In this document: piece by piece, positions 39,003 to 47,814 of the stretch
Layout of the letters: each line of letters starts with the position of its first letter
Position numbering within the stretch: position 1 is the stretch's first letter
From: Lentzea cavernae
GTDB lineage: Bacteria > Actinomycetota > Actinomycetes > Mycobacteriales > Pseudonocardiaceae
DNA length: 64,000 nucleotides
Assembly (NCBI RefSeq): GCF_014653695.1
Contig: NZ_BNAR01000003.1
Coordinates: forward strand, 1-64,000
Direction: 5' to 3'
Translations under genes and position numbers: made by a program
Notes under the pieces: model-generated
Database searches by the model: none
Told to the model about the DNA's origin: nothing
The model's input: only the letters and a program-made list of their open reading frames with translations

Positions 39003-39967
39003 CGGAGCAGCGCAAGGGCGGACTCGGGCGCGGTCTGGCCGCACTCATCCCCCAGGGTCCGCCGATCGGTGCGCCCAGCGTCCGGACCGCCGGAACGGTC
39101 GGCCAGACCGGCACGAGGACCCAGACCCTCCAGTCGACCGGTGAGGTCGCGGGGGCGGTGTACCGCGAGATCGCGGTGACCGCGATCCGCACGAACGCGA
39201 AGCAGCCGCGCCAGGTGTTCGACCAGGACGCGATCGACGAGCTCTCGTTCTCCATCAAGGAGTTCGGGCTCATGCAGCCGGTCGTGGTCCGCGAGCTGAC
39301 CGCGGACACGTTCGAACTCGTCATGGGCGAGCGCCGGTGGCGTGCCACGCAGCAGGCCGGGCTCAAGACGATCCCGGCGATCGTGCGGCAGACCGCCGAC
39401 GACGTCATGCTGCGCGACGCGTTGCTGGAGAACATCCACCGCGTCCAGCTCAACCCCCTCGAAGAGGCGGCGGCCTACCAGCAGCTGCTCGAGGAGTTCG
39501 GTGTCACGCACGAGCAGCTCGCCGACCGCATCGGCCGCAGCCGCCCCGTCGTCACGAACACCATCCGGCTGCTGAAGCTCCCCCTCCCCGTTCAGCGACG
39601 GGTCGCCGCGGGCGTGCTGAGCGCCGGCCACGCGCGCGCACTCCTCGGTCTGGACGACGCGGGCATGCAGGAGGAGCTGGCGGCACGGATCATCGCCGAG
39701 GGCATGTCGGTCCGCGCGACCGAAGAAGCGGTCACCGTCGCCAAGAACGAGAAGCCGAAGAAGGAGAAGGCCGCCCCGCGCAAGCAGCTGCACGCGCCCG
39801 GTCTGCAGGAGCTCGCCGAGCGCCTCTCCGACAACTTCGACACCCGCGTGAAGGTCGAACTCGGGCAGCGGAAGGGTCGGATCGTCGTCGAATTCGGGTC
39901 AGTTGATGATCTTCAACGGATCATCGGCATGATGAGCCCGGAAACGACAATTCGGACATCGGAGTAG
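38999..39967 (+). CDS. parB: ParB: parS-binding CTPase
   Basis: 322 aa. The N-terminal [12 protein letters not shown] is the ParA-contact motif. The CTP-binding GERRWRA motif is at 110-116, a helix-turn-helix DNA-binding region ([20 protein letters not shown]) follows, and a C-terminal dimerisation domain ends the protein. It loads at parS, clamps and spreads to organise the origin. It is followed by a terminator. Confidence 0.96.
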   Translation: MTEQRKGGLGRGLAALIPQGPPIGAPSVRTAGTVGQTGTRTQTLQSTGEVAGAVYREIAVTAIRTNAKQPRQVFDQDAIDELSFSIKEFGLMQPVVVRELTADTFELVMGERRWRATQQAGLKTIPAIVRQTADDVMLRDALLENIHRVQLNPLEEAAAYQQLLEEFGVTHEQLADRIGRSRPVVTNTIRLLKLPLPVQRRVAAGVLSAGHARALLGLDDAGMQEELAARIIAEGMSVRATEEAVTVAKNEKPKKEKAAPRKQLHAPGLQELAERLSDNFDTRVKVELGQRKGRIVVEFGSVDDLQRIIGMMSPETTIRTSE

Positions 39968-40007
39968 GCCCATAGGATCACCCACGGGCCTTATGTCACG
40001 GTGACGA

Positions 40008-40041
40008 TGACGCCCCGCATCCATTTGGATACGGGGCGTCA
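40008..40041 (+). terminator. Convergent terminator after parB
   Basis: TGACGCCCCGCATCC pairs with GGATACGGGGCGTCA (one mismatch) around ATTT. It lies between the ends of parB and the secreted crystallin-like gene. Confidence 0.8.
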
Positions 40042-40053
40042 CCTATTTGAAGA

Positions 40054-40383
40054 TCAGCCGACGCTGATCTTCGTGACCGTCAGCCCGCCGATTTCGACGA
40101 CCTGACCGCCGCCGAACGAGCGACGGGTGGTCTCCCCGTCCGCTTCCGCGTACTCGACCCATCCGTAGTTGGCGTCGTCGGGATTGATGCTCGACACCCG
40201 AGGCAGGTCGACCCCGAGAGTGCCGGCGTCGCCGTAGCAGTTCGTCCGCTGCGCGCCGGACCCGTCCACCCAGTGGATCTTCACGCCGTCGCCCGCCGAG
40301 CAGTCGGTCTGCTCGATCGCGAACGCCGGCGTGGCCATGCAGAAAGTCGTCGCCACCGCGGCGGCGAACGTGAGCATGCGCAA
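40054..40383 (-). CDS. Small secreted beta/gamma-crystallin-like protein
   Basis: About 109 aa. A Sec signal peptide (MRMLTFAAAVATTFCMATPAFA) leaves a mature domain of about 87 residues. Its two Cys residues (TDCSAGD and TNCYGDAG) and a beta-rich WVEY/GGGQVVEIGG pattern recall Streptomyces beta/gamma-crystallin-type or protease-inhibitor-like secreted proteins. TTG 40383 is favoured by AAGGGGGG six bases upstream; ATG 40377 is the alternative. Function unknown. Confidence 0.7.
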   Translation of the reverse strand: MRMLTFAAAVATTFCMATPAFAIEQTDCSAGDGVKIHWVDGSGAQRTNCYGDAGTLGVDLPRVSSINPDDANYGWVEYAEADGETTRRSFGGGQVVEIGGLTVTKISVG

Positions 40384-40460
40384 GTTGTCCCCCCTTGATC
40401 AACCTTCAACGCCAGTGTGTCGGCACGCGCACCCGAGGCAAGCATTTTCGGCGCAAACAA

Positions 40461-40495
40461 AAAGTGCGGCACCGAGAAGCTCGGCACCGCACTTT
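40461..40495 (-). terminator. Terminator after the Ddl-type ligase gene
   Basis: AAAGTGCGG-CA-CCGAG pairs with CTCGG-CA-CCGCACTTT (2x2 internal mismatch), followed in the minus direction by TTTGTTTGC. It lies just past the ligase stop. Confidence 0.8.
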
Positions 40496-40508
40496 CGAGA
40501 GAAGAACT

Positions 40509-41453
40509 TCAGCGAGCGACAGCCCGCTCGACCAACCCGGCGTAGATCTCACCCAACGACTGCCCCGCCGCCTCGACGGCCATCGGCAGGAGCGACGTCT
40601 CGGTCAGCCCCGGCGACACGTTCACCTCGAGGAAGTAGACGGTCCCGTCCTCGGCCACGACGGCGTCGGTCCGCGACACGTCCCGCAGCCCGAGCAACCG
40701 GTGTGCCGCGACCGCGAGCTCCCCCACCGCCTTGGCGGCGGTGGCGTCCAGCCGGGCCGGCGCGTGGAAGTCGGTCAGCCCCGCGGTGTACCGAGCCGTG
40801 TAGTCGTAGACGCCGCTCTCCGGAACGATCTCGACGGCCGGCAGTGCGTACGGACCCTCCGGTCCGTCGACGACGGCCACCGCCACCTCCACCCCGGAGA
40901 TGAACTGCTCGGCCAGCACGGTGTCCCCGTACGCGAGGCACCCGACCATCGCCGGCGGCAGTTCGGCGGCGTCACGGACGACCTGAGCGCCCAGCGCCGA
41001 CCCGCCCTGGTCCGGCTTCAGCATCAACGGCAGCCCCAGCGTCGAGACCATCGCGTCGAGCACCGGCTTGGCACCCAGCTCCCGGAACGTCGCGTGCGGC
41101 AGCACGATCCACTCCGGCGTCGCCAGCCCGGCACGGGCCAGCTCGGCCTTGGCGGTCGGCTTGTCCCACGCCCGGCGGCACGCCCGCGAGTCCGTGCCCA
41201 CGTACGGCACGCCGAACATCTCGAGGATCGCCTGCACCGACCCGTTCTCGCCCTCGCCGCCGTGCAGCGCGACGACGACGGCGTCCGGGCGTGAGGACTG
41301 CAGGCGAGAGAGCAACGAGGCGTCGGCGTCCCACTCCTCCACCGTCAGGCCCACCGACCGCAGGGCAGCCGACAGACGGCGGCCGGAGCGGATCGAGACC
41401 TCGCGTTCGTGGGAGAGCCCACCGGACAGCACAGCGACCATGCGGTCAGCCAC
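40509..41453 (-). CDS. D-alanine--D-alanine ligase family protein (ATP-grasp)
   Basis: 314 aa from GTG 41453 with GGAG 8 nt upstream; ATG 41441 is possible. It has an N-terminal LSGGLSHEREVSIRSG, an ATP-grasp core with MLKPDQGGSALGAQVV and the metal site FLEVNVSPGLTETS. The omega-loop reads VYDYTARY, with the Tyr typical of true Ddl rather than the VanA-type depsipeptide ligases, so D-Ala-D-Ala is the likely product. Whether it is the main Ddl or a paralogue cannot be told here. It is 16 bp downstream of the aminotransferase gene, likely cotranscribed. Confidence 0.85.
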   Translation of the reverse strand: MADRMVAVLSGGLSHEREVSIRSGRRLSAALRSVGLTVEEWDADASLLSRLQSSRPDAVVVALHGGEGENGSVQAILEMFGVPYVGTDSRACRRAWDKPTAKAELARAGLATPEWIVLPHATFRELGAKPVLDAMVSTLGLPLMLKPDQGGSALGAQVVRDAAELPPAMVGCLAYGDTVLAEQFISGVEVAVAVVDGPEGPYALPAVEIVPESGVYDYTARYTAGLTDFHAPARLDATAAKAVGELAVAAHRLLGLRDVSRTDAVVAEDGTVYFLEVNVSPGLTETSLLPMAVEAAGQSLGEIYAGLVERAVAR

Positions 41454-41469
41454 AGCAAAACTCCAAGGA

Positions 41470-42786
41470 TCAGGCGGTGTCGGGCGACGGGGTCTGCGGA
41501 CCGGACAGCTGACGGCCCGGCGTCGCCCCGAACGTCGCTGCCAGCTGCATCTCTTCCTCGATGACGTTCGCCAGGCGGCGGACGCCCTCCCGGATGCGCT
41601 CGGGCGTCGGGTAGCAGTACGAGATCCTCAGCTGGCGAGAGCCGAAGCCGTCCGCGTAGAAGCCGGTACCGGACGCGTACGCCACACGGGCCGTCACGGC
41701 GCGGGGCAGCATCGCCTTCGTGTCGATGCCCTCCGGCACCGTCACCCAGACGTAGAAGCCGCCATCCGGAATGTTCCACGTGGAACCTTGCGGCATGTGC
41801 TGCTCGAGGGCCGAGATGGCCGCGTCGCGCCGTTCCCGGTACGCCTCGCGGTAGGTCTTGATCTGACCCTTCCAGTCCTGGGTCGACAGGTACCGGGACA
41901 CGATCATCTGGTTCAGCGTGGGCGGGCACAGCGTGGCCGACTCGGCCGCCAGCACCAGCTTCTCGCGCACGGCGTGCGGCGCCAGCACCCAGCCGACCCG
42001 CAGACCGGCCGCGAACGTCTTGGAGAACGAGCCGAGGTACACCACGTTGTCCGGGTCCATCGACCGCAGCGCCGGGTACGTCTGGCCGTCGAAGCCCAGC
42101 AGCCCGTACGGGTTGTCCTCCACGACCAGCACGCCGTACGACCGGCAGATCTCCAGGATCTCGGCCCGCCGCGACACCGCCAGCGTCACGCCGGCCGGAT
42201 TGTGGAAGTTCGGGATCGTGTAGAGGAACTTGACCCGCTGACCAGCGCGCTTGCAGGCTTCGAGTGCCTCTCGCAGCAGCGACGGCACGAGCCCGTCAGC
42301 GTCCATGGCCACGTGCACGACCTTCGCCTGGTACGCCGTGAACGACCCGAGGGCACCCACATAAGAAGGCCCCTCGGCGATCACCACGTCACCGGGGTCG
42401 CAGAAGATCCGGGTGACCATGTCGAGGCCCATCTGCGAGCCCACGGTCACCACCACGTCGTCCGGGTGGCCGTTGATGCCCTCCAGCGCCATGACGTCGC
42501 AGATCTGCTCGCGCAGCAACGGGACACCGTGCGCCGAGCCGTACTGCAGGGCCACCAGGCCCTCGGACGCGACGAGCTGGCCGATCTCCGCGGACAGCGA
42601 TTCCAGCGGCAACGCGGCGAGGTGCGGCATGCCGCCGGCCAGCGAGACGACCTCGGGGCGGGACGCCACTGCGAAGAGTGCCCGGATCTCCGATGCCGTC
42701 ATCCCTGCCGTGCGCGCTGCGTAGCGGCGGAGGTGGGGATCAAGGCTTCTGGGGCCCTGCTTGGCTGGCTGACCGGGCATCGTCAT
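41470..42786 (-). CDS. PLP-dependent class I/II aminotransferase
   Basis: The 438-aa fold-type I aminotransferase carries the PLP lysine K256 in GSFSKTFAAGLRVGW, D224 in VVEDNPYG and an NFHNPAG segment. It resembles 2-aminoadipate/valine or LysN/MocR-core aminotransferases without the HTH domain. The substrate is unknown. CAGGAG precedes ATG 42786. A perfect parS lies inside its coding region. Coupling to a D-Ala ligase gene raises a cell-wall amino-acid role, but that is only inference. Confidence 0.88.
   Translation of the reverse strand: MTMPGQPAKQGPRSLDPHLRRYAARTAGMTASEIRALFAVASRPEVVSLAGGMPHLAALPLESLSAEIGQLVASEGLVALQYGSAHGVPLLREQICDVMALEGINGHPDDVVVTVGSQMGLDMVTRIFCDPGDVVIAEGPSYVGALGSFTAYQAKVVHVAMDADGLVPSLLREALEACKRAGQRVKFLYTIPNFHNPAGVTLAVSRRAEILEICRSYGVLVVEDNPYGLLGFDGQTYPALRSMDPDNVVYLGSFSKTFAAGLRVGWVLAPHAVREKLVLAAESATLCPPTLNQMIVSRYLSTQDWKGQIKTYREAYRERRDAAISALEQHMPQGSTWNIPDGGFYVWVTVPEGIDTKAMLPRAVTARVAYASGTGFYADGFGSRQLRISYCYPTPERIREGVRRLANVIEEEMQLAATFGATPGRQLSGPQTPSPDTA
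41773..41786. other. parS site 5 (inside the aminotransferase gene)
   Basis: GTTCCACGTGGAAC, a perfect palindrome, encoding part of GSTWNIP on the minus strand. It is about 3.7 kb from parS 4. Confidence 0.88.
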
Positions 42787-42919
42787 GGGGACTCCTGTAT
42801 GGGAAATGTCCCGAGCGAGTGTAACCGTCGTCCCGTTCAGGGCACGCGCCTTCCGGGTTCCGTCACATTCGCCTACCCTCGTATGGGTTCGCTTTGTGTG
42901 TTAACGGGTGGAGGTCGGG

Positions 42920-43552
42920 GTGTCCCGTCGCGTCGTAGGCGTCACGCTGGACAACCTGGAGCATCTCTCCAAGCACAGCAGAACGTGCGTCTTCTGGGAG
43001 TTGGCTCCTCACCTGCGTGAACAGGCAGAGGAATACGGCGACACCGAGTTCGAGAAGGAAGCCTGGGTTTCCAACGTCCTGCTCGAATGGGGTTCGTGCG
43101 GTCGCATCATCTACTGCGACGGCATCCCCGCCGGTTCGGTGTTCTACGCACCACCGGCCGCGGTTCCGCGCAGCTCCGCCTTCCCCACCTCCCCGGTGAG
43201 CCCGGACGCCGTCCTCATGACGTCGCTGGACGTGCTGCCGGAGTTCCGAGGGGGCGGACTCGCGCGCGTGCTCGTGCAGGCCGTGGCGAAGGATCTGACG
43301 CGTCGTGGCGTGAAGGCCATCGAGGCGTTCGGCGACATGCGCCCGGACGACGAGGCGGCCAGTTGCGTCACGCCGGCCGACTTCCTGACGAGCGTCGGCT
43401 TCAAGACCGTGCGGCCGCACCCCCGCTGGCCCCGGTTGCGCATGGAGCTCCGCAGCTCCATCACCTGGAAGGAAGACGTGGAGGCCGCCCTGGAGCGCCT
43501 TCTCAACAGCGTCACCGTCTCGACGGCGGAACCCAGCTTCCGCCCGGTCTAG
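42920..43552 (+). CDS. GNAT family N-acetyltransferase
   Basis: 210 aa from GTG 42920 five bases after GGAGG. A central segment with LMTSLDVLPEFRGGGLARVLVQAVAKDL holds the acetyl-CoA pyrophosphate-binding loop R-G-G-G-L-A of GNAT motif A. The N-terminal part (TCVFWELAPHLREQAEEYGDTEFEKEAW) is typical of an actinobacterial subgroup often found next to parB/trxA. The substrate is unknown. It is divergent from the aminotransferase gene and is followed by a strong convergent terminator. Confidence 0.88.
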   Translation: MSRRVVGVTLDNLEHLSKHSRTCVFWELAPHLREQAEEYGDTEFEKEAWVSNVLLEWGSCGRIIYCDGIPAGSVFYAPPAAVPRSSAFPTSPVSPDAVLMTSLDVLPEFRGGGLARVLVQAVAKDLTRRGVKAIEAFGDMRPDDEAASCVTPADFLTSVGFKTVRPHPRWPRLRMELRSSITWKEDVEAALERLLNSVTVSTAEPSFRPV

Positions 43553-43559
43553 TACACCG

Positions 43560-43596
43560 AAAAGGGCCCCCTCGCAGCGAGCGAGGGGGCCCTTTT
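43560..43596 (+). terminator. Convergent terminator between GNAT and cwlM
   Basis: A perfect 16-bp stem (AAAAGGGCCCCCTCGC and its complement) closes the loop AGCGA, with T/A runs at both ends. Confidence 0.92.
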
Positions 43597-43607
43597 CGTC
43601 AGTCTGA

Positions 43608-44747
43608 TCAGCTCTTCGACATCTCGTACCGCAGCAGGTCGTTGAACGTGAACGTGCCCGTCGGCTGGTCGTCCTTGCCCAGCAGGTACAGGCGCTTCAC
43701 GGCCACGAGGATGCCCTCGGCCACGATGTCGCGGAAACCGGGCGTCGCCAGGCGAGCGCGGTCCTCGGCGTTCGTCAGGTAGCCCACCTCGACGCGGACG
43801 GCCGTGCAGCGGGTGAGCCGCAGCAGTTCCCACGTCTTGGGGTGCGAACCGCAGCTCGACATCGTCGTGCGGGCGGTGACCTCACGCTGGATGAACCCGG
43901 CCAGCGCCTCACCGACCGTGGACGACGTGCCGTTGCCCGTGCCGTAGTGGAACGTGGCCACGCCCTGCGCGTTCGGCGACGAGTTGCCGTCGCTGTGCAG
44001 CGACAGGATCAGGTCGGCGCCCGCCTCGTTCGCGAACCGCGCGCGCTCCTGCTCGTCCGGGCAGTTGTCGGGGCCGCGCGTGAGCAGGGCCTCCATGCCG
44101 GTGGCGGCCATCTTGCCCTCGAGGCGGCGGGCCAGGTCGAGCATCAGGTCGGACTCGGACAGCCCGTTCACGACAACGCCGCGGTCCTCGCCGCCGTGGC
44201 CGGGGTCGATCACGATCCGCTTGCCGGACAGGCGTGAACCGGCACCGCGGAGCCGTTCCTGCTCGCGCAGGAGCTGCGGGCGGCCGCCGCGGACCTTCGG
44301 CTGGAGCTGGCGCAACGCGCGCACCGTGTCGGGACCGCACATGCCGTCCACGATCAGGCCGTAGTCGCGCTGGAAGTTCTTCAGCGCCTGCTCGGTCTGC
44401 TGGCCGAACACACCGTTGGAGCGGCCGACGTCGTAACCGAGCTCCAGCAGGCGTTCCTGCAGCATCAGCACGTCGTCACCGGTCGTCGGCTGCGACATCA
44501 GGAACGCGAGCGGCCGGTCCCCCAACCGGAACGTCGCGTCGCGGAGCGATCGGTAGGTCGCCGGCCCGACGATGCCATCGATGATCAGCCCCCGCTGCTG
44601 CTGGAACGCGCGCACGGCGTGCTCGACCTGCTGGTCGAACACCGGCGGCGCCTGTGGGTCGGCCGGCGGAAGCAGTCCGAGCCTGGTCACGATCGACCGG
44701 ATCTCGGCAACATCACTTCCGACGTCCCCGCGGCGGAGCAGCTGCAT
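43608..44747 (-). CDS. cwlM: CwlM: N-acetylmuramoyl-L-alanine amidase-like protein with two PG-binding domains
   Basis: 379 aa from ATG 44747 with GAGGG upstream; no signal peptide, so it is cytoplasmic. Two PG_binding_1 domains (residues about 5-75 and 85-150) precede an Amidase_3 domain. Here H184 (DPGHGG), E198 (GLSESD), H251 (LSLHSDG) and E320 (RVEVGYL) form a full set of zinc and catalytic residues. Mycobacterial CwlM is a PknB substrate that activates MurA and is considered non-hydrolytic. Synteny with trxA supports the orthology. Confidence 0.92.
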   Translation of the reverse strand: MQLLRRGDVGSDVAEIRSIVTRLGLLPPADPQAPPVFDQQVEHAVRAFQQQRGLIIDGIVGPATYRSLRDATFRLGDRPLAFLMSQPTTGDDVLMLQERLLELGYDVGRSNGVFGQQTEQALKNFQRDYGLIVDGMCGPDTVRALRQLQPKVRGGRPQLLREQERLRGAGSRLSGKRIVIDPGHGGEDRGVVVNGLSESDLMLDLARRLEGKMAATGMEALLTRGPDNCPDEQERARFANEAGADLILSLHSDGNSSPNAQGVATFHYGTGNGTSSTVGEALAGFIQREVTARTTMSSCGSHPKTWELLRLTRCTAVRVEVGYLTNAEDRARLATPGFRDIVAEGILVAVKRLYLLGKDDQPTGTFTFNDLLRYEMSKS

Positions 44748-44967
44748 GCACCCTCGCTCGACTAGGGCACCGAACTCGGTCGGCGCGTCAGTTGGGAAGT
44801 CTTCATTGTGCCCTGTACCGCAGAGTGATCGATGCAGGGCTACTCGCAGTCGCCCCGAGATCACCGCCTCGGCACCAAAACGAACGTGACCCGCTCGTCT
44901 TATCGATAGACGGGCGGGCCACGTTGCGCGTTGCAAAGGAATTATTGGCCCATGCAAACTTCTCGGC
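44748..44967. other. cwlM-trxA intergenic region
   Basis: A 220-bp gap with both neighbours on minus. It holds the trxA terminator hairpin at 44886-44921 and presumably the cwlM promoter. No small gene is seen. Confidence 0.45.
44886..44921 (-). terminator. trxA terminator
   Basis: CCCGCTCGTCT pairs with AGACGGGCGGG (one wobble) around the loop TATCGAT, extended by flanking GTG/CAC. It is located downstream of the minus-strand trxA. Confidence 0.65.
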
Positions 44968-45297
44968 TCAGGCCAGGACGTCCGACAGGTCCTTCAGCAG
45001 CGCCGCCTTGGGCTTCGCGCCGACGATCTGCTTCACCGGACGGCCGCCCTGGAACAGGATCAGCGTCGGCACGGACATGATCTGGTAGTCGCGGGCGATC
45101 GACGGGTTGGCGTCGATGTCGACCTTGGCGACGGTGATCTTCTCGCCGTGCTCGGCCGCGATCTCCTCCAGCACCGGCGCAACCATCTTGCACGGGCCGC
45201 ACCAGGTCGCCCAGAAGTCGACCAGCACGGGCTTCTCGCTGGTCAGCACGTCGTCCGCGAACGACTTGTCGGTCACCGTGACGGTGGCGCCTGCCAT
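44968..45297 (-). CDS. trxA: TrxA: thioredoxin
   Basis: 109 aa from ATG 45297 with GGGAGAG upstream. The active site is FWATWCGPCKM and the cis-proline is in SVPTL. It reduces protein disulfides using electrons from TrxB, whose gene is 34 bp upstream. This corresponds to trxC of M. tuberculosis. Confidence 0.97.
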   Translation of the reverse strand: MAGATVTVTDKSFADDVLTSEKPVLVDFWATWCGPCKMVAPVLEEIAAEHGEKITVAKVDIDANPSIARDYQIMSVPTLILFQGGRPVKQIVGAKPKAALLKDLSDVLA

Positions 45298-45331
45298 GTT
45301 GCTCTCCCTAAAACGTCTCGCAGAAGGAACT

Positions 45332-46312
45332 TCAGATGCTCTTGCCGTAGCCGCCACCGACGGCCTCGGCGGCGATCTCGGCCTGCTCGGTGCCGTGCTC
45401 GGCGAGCCACCGCTCCGCGTCGATCGCGGCGCTGCAGCCGGAACCGGCGGCCGTGATCGCCTGACGGTATTCGTGGTCGACGAGGTCGCCGGCGGCGAAC
45501 ACCCCGTCCAGGTTCGTGTAGGAGGACTTGTCCTTCGTCAGGACGTACCCCTCCTCGTCCAGGTCCACCTGGCCCTTGACCAGCGCCGAGCGCGGGTCGT
45601 GGCCGATCGCGAGGAAGAAACCGGTGACGGGCAGCTCGGACTCGGCGCCGGTCTGGGTGTCCTTGACCTTGATCGACGACACCGTGCCGTCACCCAGCAC
45701 GTCGGTGACCTGCGTGTTCAGCTGCCACTTGATCTTCTCGTTGGCGCGGGCGCGCTCCAGCATGACCTTCGAGGCGCGGAACTCCTCACGGCGGTGGATG
45801 ACCGTCACGGACTTGGCGAACCGCGTGAGGAACGTCGCCTCCTCCATGGCCGTGTCGCCGCCGCCGACCACCGCGATGTCGTGGTCGCGGAAGAAGAACC
45901 CGTCGCACGTCGCACAGGCGGACACACCGCGGCCGAGCAGCTCCTGCTCACCGGGGATGTTCAGGTAACGAGCCGCGGCGCCCATCGCGAGGATGACGGC
46001 CTTGGCCTCGTACTCGACGCCGTTAGCGACGACCTTCTTGATCTCCCCGGTCAGCTCGACCGACTCGACGTCCTCGGCGCGCAGCTCCGCGCCGAAGCGG
46101 ATGGCCTGCTCGCGCATCTGCTCCATGAGCTCGGGGCCCATGATGCCGTCGCGGAAGCCCGGGTAGTTCTCGACCTCGGTCGTCGTCATGAGGGCGCCGC
46201 CGTACTGCGATCCCTCGAAGACCAGGGGCTCCAGCTGCGCGCGCGCCGCGTAGACCGCCGCGGTGTACCCCGCCGGTCCCGATCCAATGATGATCACGTT
46301 GCGCACGCTCAC
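45332..46312 (-). CDS. trxB: TrxB: thioredoxin reductase
   Basis: The 326-aa flavoenzyme has the FAD motif [12 protein letters not shown], the redox-active CATCDG, the NADPH motif [12 protein letters not shown] and the C-terminal [10 protein letters not shown]. It transfers NADPH electrons to thioredoxin. GTG 46312 is used, with GAGGAG upstream. It is part of the sigM-rsmA-trxB-trxA unit. Confidence 0.97.
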   Translation of the reverse strand: MSVRNVIIIGSGPAGYTAAVYAARAQLEPLVFEGSQYGGALMTTTEVENYPGFRDGIMGPELMEQMREQAIRFGAELRAEDVESVELTGEIKKVVANGVEYEAKAVILAMGAAARYLNIPGEQELLGRGVSACATCDGFFFRDHDIAVVGGGDTAMEEATFLTRFAKSVTVIHRREEFRASKVMLERARANEKIKWQLNTQVTDVLGDGTVSSIKVKDTQTGAESELPVTGFFLAIGHDPRSALVKGQVDLDEEGYVLTKDKSSYTNLDGVFAAGDLVDHEYRQAITAAGSGCSAAIDAERWLAEHGTEQAEIAAEAVGGGYGKSI

Positions 46313-46389
46313 GGCTCTGCAACTCCTCGATCTCGTCGTCTGACTCGCTCAACGGATCGTAGGTGCAGCTAATTCCGTGACTTGACCGA

Positions 46390-47133
46390 CTACCTCGGCT
46401 TGATGGTCGTGTCGGCCAGAACGCCCGCCGGCTCGTCCGGTCCGCAGGTCTTCGGATCCAGCACGACCAGCCTGAACTCACCGAGTCCCGCGGGCAGGAT
46501 CGCCATCACGGCGTCCTTGCCCTCGAGGTTGATCGGGCTGATGCCGAGCGGCGTGCCCGAGCTGGTGATGCCACCGCCCTTGAGACAGCCGGCCAACCGG
46601 TCCGGCGTCTCCAGCGGGCCGTAGTTCTGCGCCTTGAGCACCTCACCGACCGCGGAACCCAGCTCGTCGCGCTTGAGCGACAGCGGAGGGGCGGCGTCGG
46701 CCGGCGCGGACGTGGCTGCGGGGGGTTGTGCGGTGTTCGAGTTCTGCTCCGCACCCGGCGACACGGCAAGAACGATGCCGAACGCGGCCGCGGCGGCGAC
46801 CAGCACACCGCCACCGCCCAGGCCGAGCCTGCGGTTGCGGCGCTTGCGGGCGTCGTTCAGCGAGACCACCGGCGCGATGCCGGGACGGGCCTCGGCGGCC
46901 AGCGCCGCGTCGATCCGCGCGGCCACGTGGTCGGGCATCGGGATCGGCGGCAGCGAGTGCAGGTCCTCCAGCGTGGCGTCGAGAGCCCGGAGGATCTCGG
47001 CGGCGTCCGCGTCGGCCTCCACCCTCGGGCGCAGCTGTGCGGCGACCTCAGGGGGCAGCACGCCCGCGTGCAGGTCCGCGATGAGGTCAACCGACCACGG
47101 CGGACCCATCGGCACGCGCTCCATGCCGGTCAT
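46390..47133 (-). CDS. rsmA: Anti-sigma-M factor-like membrane protein
   Basis: 247 aa from ATG 47133 after GGGAGGG. A cytoplasmic N-terminal region (residues 1-90, WSVDLIADLHAGVLPP), one membrane helix (about 106-127), a Ser/Ala/Pro linker and an extracytoplasmic domain follow. No zinc-binding HxxxCxxC motif is seen. Position and layout match RsmA (Rv3912), the SigM anti-sigma factor. ATGA overlap with sigM. Confidence 0.85.
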   Translation of the reverse strand: MTGMERVPMGPPWSVDLIADLHAGVLPPEVAAQLRPRVEADADAAEILRALDATLEDLHSLPPIPMPDHVAARIDAALAAEARPGIAPVVSLNDARKRRNRRLGLGGGGVLVAAAAAFGIVLAVSPGAEQNSNTAQPPAATSAPADAAPPLSLKRDELGSAVGEVLKAQNYGPLETPDRLAGCLKGGGITSSGTPLGISPINLEGKDAVMAILPAGLGEFRLVVLDPKTCGPDEPAGVLADTTIKPR

Positions 47134-47747
47134 CGGCCCTCCCACTGACGTTGCTCTTGCACATTCACACCGTCAGCTGGGACGTTCGCATCTGCGATTC
47201 GGTTCCTGAGGTGCCCGAGAACTTTGGCCAGCTTGGCGCGACCTCGCGCACACCGGCTCTTGACCGTGCCCTCCGCGATGCCGAGCATCTTCGCCGTCTC
47301 GGCGACCGAATACCCCTCGACGTCGACCAGCACGATGGGCGCCCGCTGCTCTTCCGGCAGCTCCATCAACGCCTGCTGCACCATGAGGCTGGTCTCGCGG
47401 TCGCTCATCGCGTCACGGGGCGCGACGGGCTCGCCGGGACCGGCCTCGGGCAACGGCACTGTCGGTCTTGTTTGTCGGCGTCTCATCCGGTCGAGGCACG
47501 CGTTCACCACGATCCGGTGAAGCCAGGTGGTGACCTGTGACTCCGCGCGGAACGACGACGCCGCCCGGAAGGCTGAGATGAACGCCTCCTGGAGCGCGTC
47601 CGCCGCCTCTTCGGGGTCGCGCAGCGTGCGCAACGCCACCGCCCACATCCGGTCCCGGTGCCGTTTGACCAGCTCCGAGAACGCGTACGGGTCACCTGCG
47701 GCGTGGGCCGAGATGAGATCGGCGTCCGAGCTGGCTGCGGCGGTCAC
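47130..47747 (-). CDS. sigM: SigM: ECF RNA polymerase sigma factor
   Basis: About 205 aa. Region 2 reads AFSELVKRHRDRMWAVALRT with DPEEAADALQEAFISAF, and region 4 reads ELPEEQRAPIVLVDVEGYSV with TVKSRCARGRAKL. It directs polymerase to envelope-stress promoters and is held by the next gene's product. The start is uncertain: GTG 47747 and GTG 47756 both lack a good ribosome-binding site. Confidence 0.92.
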   Translation of the reverse strand: MTAAASSDADLISAHAAGDPYAFSELVKRHRDRMWAVALRTLRDPEEAADALQEAFISAFRAASSFRAESQVTTWLHRIVVNACLDRMRRRQTRPTVPLPEAGPGEPVAPRDAMSDRETSLMVQQALMELPEEQRAPIVLVDVEGYSVAETAKMLGIAEGTVKSRCARGRAKLAKVLGHLRNRIADANVPADGVNVQEQRQWEGR

Positions 47748-47764
47748 GAATGGCACTTTAGCGA

Positions 47765-47783
47765 GGGTGATCACAGATCACCC
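47765..47783. promoter_or_regulatory. GGGTGATC inverted repeat upstream of sigM
   Basis: GGGTGATC and GATCACCC flank ACA. It lies between the pseudokinase stop and sigM, so it could be a weak terminator or an operator just upstream of sigM. Confidence 0.5.
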
Positions 47784-47814
47784 GGACAGGTCTACTCAGC
47801 GTGCGCGCGTAGTT

